From NCBI GenBank assembly GCA_035528275.1, contig DATKYV010000332.1:1-10873 (forward strand): a stretch of 10,873 nucleotides of DNA, given 5' to 3'. A model generated the notes under the pieces. That model did no database searches. It was not told where the DNA came from and was given only the letters and a program-made list of their open reading frames with translations. The stretch's first letter is position 1. Every line of letters starts with the position of its first letter. This DNA is from DATKYV01 sp035528275. Its GTDB lineage: Bacteria; Acidobacteriota; Terriglobia; UBA7540. Below are positions 1-6,779 of the stretch, in pieces. The position numbers and the translations under genes are program-made.

Positions 1-585
1 ACGGGGAAGGGCCGGGAAACTGCGGCCTCAACTGCACAGGCGGCGGCCAAGACCCCTCCCTCCCCCAGCCAGCCACTGGTCAAGCCTCTGCCCAAGGACA
101 TCCAGGAACGGGTGGAGGGGACGGAGTACGTCAACGAGACGTTTCACTTCTCCATGTACAAGCCTCCGGGGTGGAAGATCTACGGGGGAATCTCCCGCGA
201 AACCGGGCGCGCGATTGTGGCCATCGCCACCGAGGATGAGCGAACGCTCTTGATCGTCGACCGCCAGGTTTGGACTGGCCCGCCGGATGTGCACAGCGAC
301 ACGGTGGAGGAGAATCTCCGGCAAGCCTATCAGGATTTCTCAAAAGAATCGGAATCCTCGGCGCAATTGGACGGTCGGGCGGCGATTCGGCGTTCCTTCA
401 CCGGCCTGTTGGACGGGACAGAGTGGCACGGGGTCGCGGTCCACGCGGCACGGGGCAACACACTCTTCGGGATTATCGGATTGACTTCGGCTGAGACCTA
501 CCAGTTTCAGCAGGCCGTCTTCAACAAGATCATCAAGTCGTTCCGCTTCATTGGCGGCACGCCGGAGGGAACCGCATCCCCATGA
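1..585 (+). CDS. 3' part of a protein with a C-terminal PsbP/DcrB-like domain
   Basis: The frame is open from the first base, so the N-terminus lies outside the window. The visible 194 residues begin with an Ala/Pro/Lys-rich linker (about residues 1-36) with no membrane segment. A compact alpha/beta domain of about 145 residues follows. It opens with a F-H-F-S-M-Y-K-P-P-G-W pattern and ends with F-N-K-I-I-K-S-F-R-F, as in the PsbP-like/DcrB (DUF1795) fold, where a 'P-x-G-W' strand starts the domain and a 'SFrf' strand closes it. Such domains are usually extracytoplasmic and of unclear role in non-photosynthetic bacteria. A GTG at 112 could be called as a start, but the open frame and linker upstream argue that the gene begins earlier. 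The stop is TGA at 583-585. The downstream region has its own promoter, so this gene is probably not part of the iron operon. The family assignment rests on fold-like motifs only. Confidence 0.7.
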   Translation, partial: TGKGRETAASTAQAAAKTPPSPSQPLVKPLPKDIQERVEGTEYVNETFHFSMYKPPGWKIYGGISRETGRAIVAIATEDERTLLIVDRQVWTGPPDVHSDTVEENLRQAYQDFSKESESSAQLDGRAAIRRSFTGLLDGTEWHGVAVHAARGNTLFGIIGLTSAETYQFQQAVFNKIIKSFRFIGGTPEGTASP

Positions 586-655
586 TGCTCGAGGTCGCCG
601 CATCCTGCAGAGCTCGCCGCAGCTCGGATTTCCTTTCCGTCGCGCACAATTTGAG

Positions 656-684
656 GTTGCAACTATTTGCATTTAAGTTGCAAC
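656..684. promoter_or_regulatory. Clustered TTGCAA-type repeats, candidate metal-regulator operator
   Basis: The 8-bp palindrome GTTGCAAC occurs at 656-663 and again at 677-684, 21 bp apart start to start, so about two helical turns. Between them lies ATTTGCAT. Together they form overlapping inverted repeats: TGCAA-N4-TTGCA at 658-671 and TTGCA-N7-TGCAA at 667-683. A partial further copy, TTTAACTTGCA, sits at 770-780 just downstream of the -10 element. The array is upstream of an iron permease operon whose last gene encodes a DtxR-like domain, so an iron- or manganese-responsive repressor (DtxR/MntR or Fur class) is the obvious candidate ligand. The repeats are seen directly; the regulator is inferred. 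Confidence 0.5.
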
Positions 685-731
685 AAGAAGCGGTTGAGTA
701 GCCCGTAAGTCCTTATGTCTCAGCCCTCCGA

Positions 732-761
732 TTGACAGCTTCCCCGTATTCCTCTTAATAT
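732..761 (+). promoter_or_regulatory. Sigma-70-type promoter for the iron operon
   Basis: A perfect -35 hexamer TTGACA (732-737) is followed by an 18-bp spacer and TAATAT (756-761, four of six consensus bases) as the -10. This would start transcription near 768 and leave a leader of about 50 nt before the ATG at 819. The TTGCAA repeat array ends about 48 bp upstream of the -35, and a related half-site lies at the expected start of transcription. Confidence 0.6.
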
Positions 762-818
762 CTAAAGTGTTTAACTTGCAGGAGTCCTGAGCGGGAGTAA
801 TCGTCGAGAACCGTCTCC

Positions 819-2009
819 ATGTTTCAATCACTTGTCATTACACTGCGCGAGGGAGTTGAGGCGGCGCTGATCGTCGGCATCGTCCTCGGGTACCTTCGCA
901 AGACTGGGCGTGGCGCGTGGAATCGCATTGTGTATTGGGCCCTGGCCGCCGCACTCGGAGCCAGCTTGGTGGGTGCCTTGGCCCTGAGCCGGGTTGATGT
1001 CAACGAGGAGGCTTTCGAGGGCTGGCTCTTGATTACCGGCTCGGTATTCGTCGGCTCGATGGTTGTCTGGATGTGGAAGACGGGGAAGCACCTGAAGCAG
1101 GAAATCGAAACGAAACTGTCCGACCTTACGACCACGCCGTCGCGCGCCGCGGCCGTTGGGCTTTTCCTCTTTGTCTTTCTCATGGTTTTCCGGGAAGGTG
1201 TAGAAACGGTGCTCTTCCTGGCGGTGGTTTCCCTGCGCACGAGCGAACTCATGGATTTTATGGGAGGCATCCTGGGGCTGGGCCTGGCGATTGGTTTGGG
1301 CGTGGCACTCTTCAAGGGCAGCCTGAAGGTCAATCTGCGGAAGTTTTTTGCCGTCACCACGCTGGTGTTGATGGTCGTCGCCGCTCAACTGCTGGTCGCC
1401 GGTGTGCACGAACTGTCGGAAGCGCGGATACTCCCCTCCAGCCGGCGCGAGATGGCTCTGATCGGCCCGATCGTCAACAACGATGCCTTCTTCTTCGTCG
1501 CAATCGTGGCGCTCTGTCTGTTCCTGATTATCGCCCAGCGCTTTCGGGCGGGAGGATCGGAGCCCTCCGCGGAGGGGCTTTCCCAACCGGAGCGCCGCAA
1601 GGCGCTGGCCGAACAGCGGAGAGAGCGCTTCTGGAAGACCGCAGCGAGCGCCGTCGGAGCGCTCATCATCGTTCTGATCAGCGCGGAGTTTATCTATTCG
1701 CGCGCCGCCCAGGCCATTTCGCCTCCCGAACCGGTGAGCGTCGCCAACGGCGAGGTGCGCATGCCCAATGCCGCGCTCGGCGATCACAAGCTCCACCGGT
1801 ATGTCGTCCGCGCCGGCGGGGCCGACGTGCGGTTCATCGTCATCCTTGACGCCTCCGGGGACGTACACGCGGGGCTGGACGCCTGCCAGATTTGCGGGGC
1901 GCAGGGGTATTACCAGGACGGGCCGTGCCTCTGCTCAATGTCGTCGTGCGCTTGCGGCGCGTGCCCCTCGATCCTCGCCTCCCGGAGTTTCAAAACGTCG
2001 TCGCTGTAG
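819..2009 (+). CDS. FTR1-family iron permease fused to a truncated DUF2318 domain
   Basis: This is an inner-membrane iron permease of the FTR1/EfeU class. Residues 1-245 hold seven or so hydrophobic helices with the two diagnostic REGVE motifs (R-E-x-x-E, residues 10-14 and 125-129), whose glutamates handle iron in this family. An eighth membrane segment near residues 270-290 leads into an extracytoplasmic DUF2318 (FtrD/FetA-like) domain with the metal-binding start D-A-C-Q-I-C-G (354-360) and G-Y-Y-Q-D-G (363-368). The family then normally has a further Cys-x-x-Cys and ends in GGCNPIPL. Here the frame instead runs into an unrelated Cys/Ser-rich tail and a stop, so the domain is cut short near residue 368. 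The next gene's remnant begins in another frame at the same place, which points to a junction deletion. The ATG at 819 has only a weak ribosome site, but the methionine directly precedes the conserved first helix. The transport half looks intact. Confidence 0.88.
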   Translation: MFQSLVITLREGVEAALIVGIVLGYLRKTGRGAWNRIVYWALAAALGASLVGALALSRVDVNEEAFEGWLLITGSVFVGSMVVWMWKTGKHLKQEIETKLSDLTTTPSRAAAVGLFLFVFLMVFREGVETVLFLAVVSLRTSELMDFMGGILGLGLAIGLGVALFKGSLKVNLRKFFAVTTLVLMVVAAQLLVAGVHELSEARILPSSRREMALIGPIVNNDAFFFVAIVALCLFLIIAQRFRAGGSEPSAEGLSQPERRKALAEQRRERFWKTAASAVGALIIVLISAEFIYSRAAQAISPPEPVSVANGEVRMPNAALGDHKLHRYVVRAGGADVRFIVILDASGDVHAGLDACQICGAQGYYQDGPCLCSMSSCACGACPSILASRSFKTSSL

Positions 2010-2833
2010 GCGCGGATTTCGCCGCTTTGCGGAAACTCTCCCCGGCCTGGAGGGTCCAGGGGCCGGGAAGCTCCGGCCCTCTCTCTTCAGACCAATGCGT
2101 CATCGGGTCCCACGTGGCTTCGCGGCTGCGGCTGCAAGTGGGGGATTCCGTCGAGCTGGAAAAAACTCTCGAGGAGGGGAAGGAGGCGCGGCTGGATTCC
2201 ATGGCGTTCCGGGTCTTGGCGATTCTTTCCTCCGGCGCGTCCGAGGACGACCGGGTTTTCGTTTCGCTGGCTCCTCTTCAGGGTCTCGCGGAACTGGAAA
2301 GGAAGATCAGCCTCGTGGAGCTGAGCGTTCCGGGGGAGACCGAGGAAATCGAAGGCGTCGTTCAAGAGCTTTCCGCGGCGCTGGGAGGTGCGGAAGTCCG
2401 CCCCATTCGCCAGATCGTCTATTCCCAGGGCAAAGTCCTGGAGACCATCCGCGGCCTTCTGCTTTCCTTGACGGCGCTGATTCTGGTCATTATCGCCTTG
2501 TGCGTGATGGCGACGATGACCGCCATCGTGCTCGAGCGTCGAAAGGACATCGCGGTCATGAAGGCCCTGGGGGCCGGCGACCGTCTGGTGATGCGCCTAT
2601 TTCTTGCCGAGGGAGCGGGGCTGGGATTAATAGGAGGATTGGCCGGGTTCGGATTGGGGTATCTCATTGCCCGCGACCTGGGCCAGCGATTGTTTGCCGT
2701 GGCGCTCGATCCCGCGTGGTGGGCGTTTCCGGTGGTCTGTCTGTTGAGCGTGGGTCTGGCGGTGACGGCCACGCTTTTTCCGGTCAGAATCGTGCGTTCG
2801 GTCCAACCGGCCACGGCGCTCAAGGGAGAGTAG
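1922..2833 (+). pseudogene. 5'-truncated MacB/FtsX-type ABC transporter permease
   Basis: Recognisable permease sequence starts at about 1922-1935 in a frame shifted relative to the FTR1 gene and overlaps its last ~90 bases. It begins inside the extracytoplasmic domain (A-V-P-L-L-N-V-V-V, then V-A-V-G-A-D-F-A-A-L-R). It continues through the rest of that domain and ends with three membrane helices around the conserved E-R-R-K-D-I-A-V-M-K-A-L-G-A coupling motif and a terminal A-L-K-G-E. The first membrane helix and about 100 residues that precede this point in full-length relatives are absent. Possible start codons (TTG 1892, GTG 1925) lack ribosome sites. Full-length relatives, such as the permeases of the fet/p19 iron loci, work with the ATPase encoded next, 4 bp downstream. 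I infer that a functional four-helix permease cannot be made from this copy unless the DNA junction is an assembly artefact. Confidence 0.75.
2824..2828 (+). promoter_or_regulatory. Ribosome binding site deciding the TTG start of the ABC-DtxR gene
   Basis: GGGAG lies 9 nt before TTG 2838, within the last codons of the permease. No ATG in this frame occurs before the Walker A motif, and the TTG reading gives the usual short lead-in (S-F-I-E-V-R-E-L-T-K-K-Y) of LolD-type ATPases. The arrangement implies translational coupling with the permease. Confidence 0.65.
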
Positions 2834-2837
2834 AACG

Positions 2838-3911
2838 TTGTCATTCATCGAAGTGCGGGAACTGACCAAGAAGTATGGCGCGGCGATTGACGCCCTCCAC
2901 GGAGTCTCTTTCGCCGTGGAGAAGGGCGAGTGGATTGCCGTGATGGGACCGTCAGGCTCGGGCAAGAGCACGCTGCTGAACATCCTCGGCGGTTTGGACT
3001 CTCCCACTCGCGGCGGCGTGAGGGTTGCCGATGAGGAATTGTCGCGCCTGCCCTCGGCGGAGCTGGCGCGCTTCCGCGCCGAGAAAATCGGATTCATCTT
3101 TCAGCAGTTCCACCTGGTTCCCTACCTGACGGCGCTCGAAAACGTGATGCTCGCCCAGTACTTCCACAGCCTGGCGGATGAGCAGGAGGCGGCCGATGCC
3201 CTGCGGCGCGTGGGGCTTGGCGAGAGGCTCCAGCACCTTCCTTCCCAGCTTTCCGGGGGCGAACAGCAGCGCGTGTGCGTTGCCCGGGCGCTCATCAACC
3301 AACCCAATCTGATCCTGGCGGACGAGCCCACGGGGAACCTGGACGAAGTCAATGAGGCGGTGGTGATGGGACTGTTGACCCAACTGCACCGCGAAGGTCA
3401 CACGATTGTCATGGTCACGCACGATCCGGAAATCGGGCGCATGGCCGAGCGGCGCATCGAGCTCCACCACGGACGCTTGACCGATGTCTCGGTTTTCCCC
3501 GCCAGCGAAGAAGAACTGATCGATAACCTGTTGAAAGCCGTCTGGAAGACTCGAGAGGATTCCGGTCAGGCGGCGCTGGCCGCCGAGGGGCTGCCCGAGT
3601 TTCTTGAAAACCGCGCAACGTTTCTCCTGATGGCCCAGGAGGAGCTGGTCAGGCTGGGCGGCGGAGAGCTCGCCCTCACCCTGAACGGCGAGCGCCGGGC
3701 GCGAGACGTGATCCGCCGCCACCGACTCGCCGAGCGCCTTTTCTTCGACACTTTCGGCCTGGAAGAGGATTTGCTCGACGCCAACGCTTGCAAGATCGAG
3801 CACACCCTGGGCTCCGAAGTGACGGAGAAGATCTGCACCTTCCTCCAACATCCCAAAACCTGCCCGCACGGTTCGCCCATCCCGCGCGGCGAGTGTTGTC
3901 AGCGCCGATAA
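2838..3911 (+). CDS. LolD/MacB-type ABC ATPase fused to a DtxR-like metal-sensing module
   Basis: Residues 1-215 are a complete ABC ATPase of the LolD/MacB class: Walker A GPSGSGKST (37-45), signature LSGGEQQR (138-145), Walker B LADEPTGNLD (160-169) and the switch histidine in M-V-T-H-D. Such ATPases power FtsX-type permeases like the one just upstream. From about residue 224 the protein continues for ~130 residues that match the DtxR/IdeR/MntR layout. First comes a winged-helix-sized segment (224-290), diverged but with the typical L-T-x-x-G strand. Then R-R-H-R-L-A-E-R-L (293-301), A-C-K-I-E-H (317-322) and H-P-K-T-C-P-H-G-S-P-I-P follow. Of the DtxR metal ligands, H79, E83, C102, E105 and H106 correspond to H295, E299, C318, E321 and H322; H98 is replaced by Asp314 and Met10 is not conserved. 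The protein ends in a Cys pair. The fusion suggests direct Fe(II)/Mn(II) control of the transporter, or a bifunctional regulator. Start TTG 2838. Confidence 0.9.
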   Translation: MSFIEVRELTKKYGAAIDALHGVSFAVEKGEWIAVMGPSGSGKSTLLNILGGLDSPTRGGVRVADEELSRLPSAELARFRAEKIGFIFQQFHLVPYLTALENVMLAQYFHSLADEQEAADALRRVGLGERLQHLPSQLSGGEQQRVCVARALINQPNLILADEPTGNLDEVNEAVVMGLLTQLHREGHTIVMVTHDPEIGRMAERRIELHHGRLTDVSVFPASEEELIDNLLKAVWKTREDSGQAALAAEGLPEFLENRATFLLMAQEELVRLGGGELALTLNGERRARDVIRRHRLAERLFFDTFGLEEDLLDANACKIEHTLGSEVTEKICTFLQHPKTCPHGSPIPRGECCQRR

Positions 3912-3935
3912 CCCGCCTCACCGCACCGCAGAGAC

Positions 3936-4262
3936 CTATCCCGGCTCGACGTTGGTGAGGTGGAGCGTCAGAAGGGCCCGGCAATCAATACACACAAATT
4001 GAGACGGTGAGTTTTCCCCGTCGCGTATCGCGAAGACCTTCCACTCGCCGCAGCGAGCGCAGGGAGCCGTGGGGCGGGTCGGATCGGGTTCGGGCGGAAT
4101 CTGGAACTCGCCCTCGAACTCGCCCAGCCGCGATGTCTCGAGCTCGAAGGTGGTGTAGCAATTATTGCAGACGTGATTGAAGCAGCATTCGGGCTTGCAC
4201 GAGTAGAGGACGTTGTGTGAGCCGCATTGCGGGCAGGCGACATCGAGGGGCGCGAGCGTCAT
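3936..4262 (-). CDS. Small double zinc-ribbon protein of unknown function
   Basis: This is a 108-residue soluble protein with two clear zinc-ribbon-like cysteine sets: CPQC (10-13) with CNNC (32-35), and CARC (68-71) with CIDC (91-94). Three further cysteines (22, 26, 27) lie inside the first ribbon. A Pro/Glu-rich linker (about 50-67) joins the two modules. No enzyme motif is visible, so a zinc-binding or adaptor role is the most that can be said; I do not recognise the family. The ATG at 4262 starts directly before the first ribbon. It lies 71 bp downstream of the NatB-type permease on the same strand and may be its last operon gene. It converges on the iron operon with a 24-bp gap and no visible hairpin terminator. 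The regular cysteine spacing makes a chance reading frame unlikely. Confidence 0.78.
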   Translation of the reverse strand: MTLAPLDVACPQCGSHNVLYSCKPECCFNHVCNNCYTTFELETSRLGEFEGEFQIPPEPDPTRPTAPCARCGEWKVFAIRDGENSPSQFVCIDCRALLTLHLTNVEPG

Positions 4263-4333
4263 GGTTCACCAGCATCACCCGCCGTGGAGTGCCCTGTCAA
4301 GCCGCGGCGCGAATCGCGCCCCCGGCGGCCTTT

Positions 4334-5614
4334 TTAGGTGTAACGAAGCCAGCGCCAGAGTTCCACCACCGAGGGCCGCTTGCCGTACATCAGGATGCCG
4401 ACGCGATAGATTTTGGCGGAAACGTACAGGATGCCCGTGGTGGTCAGAACAATCAGGCCGATGGAGAGGGCGATCTGCCAGAGGGGCGGCGTCTGAAGAA
4501 CGATTCTGAGGACCATGAGGATGGGCGCGAAAAAGGGAATCATGGAGAGCACGATGGAAAGCGTGGAGTTCGGGTTGCGCATGACCACGATAAACATCAT
4601 GTAGCCGAGCAAAACCAGCACGGTGAGCGGCATCTGCACCTGTTGCGCGTCCTCGTCGCTCGAGACCATGGCGCCGGCGGCGGCGTAAAGTGAGGCGTAG
4701 AGGAAATACCCGCCCAGATAGAAGATAATCAGGTAAACCAGCGTCGAAATGGGAAGCACGATGTGGGGAATGGAGCTGCCCGGCCGCACCGCGGAAGCAA
4801 CTAACCCGCCGTAAGCGGCGACCAGGGCGGCGGAAATCGTCCAGATCAAGTACTGGGTAAATCCCGCCGCCGCTACGCCCAGCAGCTTCCCAACCAGCAG
4901 ATGGAAAGCCCGCAGCGAGGAGACGAGGACTTCGCTCATCCGTGTGGTTTTCTCTTCCAGAACGGACCGCAGGGTGGCCAGGCCGTAGACGAGCAGCGTC
5001 ACGTAAAGCACCACCATCATCACCAGGGCCGTGGCCAGGGTCTGTCCCTTCTCTTCCACCTCGCCTTCCTTGGTGACCTTGACCAGTGTGACTTCCACGC
5101 CCCCGACCAGGTCGCGCACGTTGTCGATTTGGAGGCCCCGTTCCTCCAGTCGCTCGGCGATCGCCGCCTCCCTCACCGCCGACCTGACGGCCCCGGCGAA
5201 CTCCAGGTCACCCGGGTTCCGGGTGTGGAACGTTGCCGAATCCCCCTCCAATACGGCCTTCGGAATGACCAGAAAACCGTCGAGCTTGCCCTGGTTCACC
5301 TGGGCGCGGAGCTCGGCGCGAAGCTTCTCTTCATCCTCGTCGCTCGGTTCCTGAACAGTTTTCACCACCTGGTAGGCGGGCTCGCCGTTGGGGAGTTTTT
5401 GGTCGAGCCCTTGCGTAACGCGCGCCGCCATTTCTCCCGTTTGGTCGAGGATGGTAATCTTCAAAGTGTGGGCGCTCTGATGGCGCAGCAAAATGGCGGG
5501 CAGAGCGATGACGCCGATCATCATGAGCGGAAAGGCGACGGTGCCGATAATGAAGCTCCTGGTCCGGACGCGCGCCAGGTATTCGCGTTTCATCACCAGC
5601 CAGATCTTACGCAT
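4334..5614 (-). CDS. NatB-type ABC-2 transporter permease
   Basis: This is the membrane subunit of an ABC exporter, 426 residues. The N-terminus (M-R-K-I-W-L-V-M-K-R-E-Y) is the amphipathic lead-in typical of ABC-2 permeases. A first membrane helix follows at about 21-43, then a large extracytoplasmic domain of about 150 residues, then five to six hydrophobic segments in the C-terminal half. This is the NatB/YhaP layout; the E-E-K-T-T-R-M-S-E-V-L motif before the membrane block is characteristic of that group. NatB of Bacillus works with NatA in sodium export, but homologues are widely distributed and substrates are mostly unknown, so no substrate is assigned. The start overlaps the end of the upstream ATPase gene by 8 bp, showing translational coupling and a shared complex. 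Confidence 0.92.
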   Translation of the reverse strand: MRKIWLVMKREYLARVRTRSFIIGTVAFPLMMIGVIALPAILLRHQSAHTLKITILDQTGEMAARVTQGLDQKLPNGEPAYQVVKTVQEPSDEDEEKLRAELRAQVNQGKLDGFLVIPKAVLEGDSATFHTRNPGDLEFAGAVRSAVREAAIAERLEERGLQIDNVRDLVGGVEVTLVKVTKEGEVEEKGQTLATALVMMVVLYVTLLVYGLATLRSVLEEKTTRMSEVLVSSLRAFHLLVGKLLGVAAAGFTQYLIWTISAALVAAYGGLVASAVRPGSSIPHIVLPISTLVYLIIFYLGGYFLYASLYAAAGAMVSSDEDAQQVQMPLTVLVLLGYMMFIVVMRNPNSTLSIVLSMIPFFAPILMVLRIVLQTPPLWQIALSIGLIVLTTTGILYVSAKIYRVGILMYGKRPSVVELWRWLRYT

Positions 5615-6512
5615 GGGTCTCCGAAACCTTCTGAATAAAGATATCGTTGAGCGGGGGCTCGACGAGCTCGAACCGCGTGATCCGCACGCCCCGCGCGACC
5701 GCCAGCCTCAGGATTTCCTGCGGGTCCGCTCCGGGCCGGAGCTTGGCCTCCACCACAGCCCCAAAGTGGTTGAGGTTCTCGATCAGGGCGGGCTGATTCA
5801 GGAAATCTCCGTCACCTGAATACTCAATGCGCACAGTATTTTTCCCGAAAGACTGCTTGATGGCTCGCAGGTCGCCGTCTAGAACGCTTTGCCCTTTGTT
5901 GATGAGACAGATGGAGTCGCACATCAATTCCACCTGCTCCATGCGATGGGTGGAAAGAATAATGGTGGACCCTTGCTCGCGAAGTTCCAGCATCAGGTCC
6001 TTGATCAGCCCGGCGTTGACCGGGTCGAGCCCCGTGAAAGGCTCGTCGAGGATGAGCAGCGAGGGTTTGTGGACGACGGTGGCGATGAACTGCGCTTTCT
6101 GCTGCATGCCTTTGGAAAGGTCGTTGACTCTCTTCTCCGCCCAGGGCGCAAGGTCGAGCCGCTCCAGCCATTGGTGAATCCGGCGCGTGGCTTCCTTTTC
6201 CGACAGTCCCTTCAGCCCGGCGAGGAAAACCAGCACTTCGCGGACCTTCATGCGCGGGTAGAGGCCGCGCTCCTCGGGCAGGTATCCGATCAAATCCTGC
6301 GTGCGGTCGCTGGCGGGTTCGCCGAACACTTCTATGCTGCCCTCGTCCGGCAGCAGGATTCGCATGATCATGCGCAGCGTGGTGGTTTTTCCGGCGCCGT
6401 TGGGACCCAGCAGTCCGAAGACCGCTCCCTGCCGGACGCGCAGGGAGAGGTCACGGACGGCGACAATCGAATCGAAGCGCTTGGTTACGTTTTGGAGAAC
6501 GACAGCGTCCAT
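5607..6512 (-). CDS. NatA-type ABC transporter ATP-binding protein
   Basis: This is the cytoplasmic ATPase partner of the NatB-type permease, 301 residues, the usual length. It carries Walker A GPNGAGKTT (36-44), the Q-loop region Y-L-P-E-E-R-G-L-Y, a variant signature LSKGMQQK, Walker B L-L-I-L-D-E-P-F-T-G-L-D and the switch histidine in S-T-H-R-M-E-Q. Beyond residue 220 there is a DUF4162-like C-terminal tail ending R-F-E-L-V-E-P-P-L-N-D-I-F, as in YhaQ/NatA proteins. The E-R-G-L-Y motif and the LSKGMQQK signature are typical of this exporter subgroup. The ATG at 6512 is supported by homologous starts (V-L-Q-N-V-T-K-R-F) and a GAGGGTG stretch upstream on its strand. The gene is divergent from trxB, with a 267-bp shared upstream region that contains GAACCGG repeats. 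Confidence 0.93.
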   Translation of the reverse strand: MDAVVLQNVTKRFDSIVAVRDLSLRVRQGAVFGLLGPNGAGKTTTLRMIMRILLPDEGSIEVFGEPASDRTQDLIGYLPEERGLYPRMKVREVLVFLAGLKGLSEKEATRRIHQWLERLDLAPWAEKRVNDLSKGMQQKAQFIATVVHKPSLLILDEPFTGLDPVNAGLIKDLMLELREQGSTIILSTHRMEQVELMCDSICLINKGQSVLDGDLRAIKQSFGKNTVRIEYSGDGDFLNQPALIENLNHFGAVVEAKLRPGADPQEILRLAVARGVRITRFELVEPPLNDIFIQKVSETHA

Positions 6513-6516
6513 GCGG

Positions 6517-6573
6517 GAACCGGTTCACCCTCCTCGGGACGAACCGGTGTTTCTCAATCGGGAGATCCGGTTC
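6517..6573. promoter_or_regulatory. GAACCGG repeat cluster upstream of the NatAB-like operon
   Basis: The 10-bp palindrome GAACCGGTTC (6517-6526) lies 5 bp before the natA-like start codon. GAACCGGT follows at 6541-6548 and CCGGTTC at 6567-6573. The latter two form an inverted pair, and another GAACCGG is found at 6736-6742, closer to trxB. This density of a 7-mer in one divergent intergenic region suggests operator half-sites, though no regulator gene is adjacent. The repeats are seen directly; the function is inferred. Confidence 0.35.
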
Positions 6574-6779
6574 GGCGCCAGCAGCCTGGCTTGGAAGCGT
6601 ATTTACATTTCTAGCATCAAATAGCCCTGGCAGGCAACCGGCAACTTGCCCGGCTGCGGCGAAATGTTCCACCGGGACCGGCTGCTGCGGATTTCCGCGG
6701 AGCCGCTGTACGAATCTTTGCGCTTCGAGTAAGATGAACCGGCGGCGGCCGCTGTTCGATTTTCGGAAAGGCGGAAGGC

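Noticed and set aside
1768..2865. Long open frame on + strand overlapping the FTR1 end and the permease
   Set aside because: Its translation is rich in Arg/Gly/Pro low-complexity sequence typical of a high-GC shadow frame, and the permease in the other frame has clear family motifs.
4295..4300. TTGACA on the minus strand as a -35 for the zinc-ribbon gene
   Set aside because: At 17 bp spacing the -10 position reads TGATGC, which matches the consensus poorly.
4306..4320. Palindrome GGCGCGAATCGCGCC between the NatB-type permease and the zinc-ribbon gene as a terminator
   Set aside because: The stem is strong, but no T-run follows it on the minus strand and the two genes may be cotranscribed, so a terminator call is not supported.
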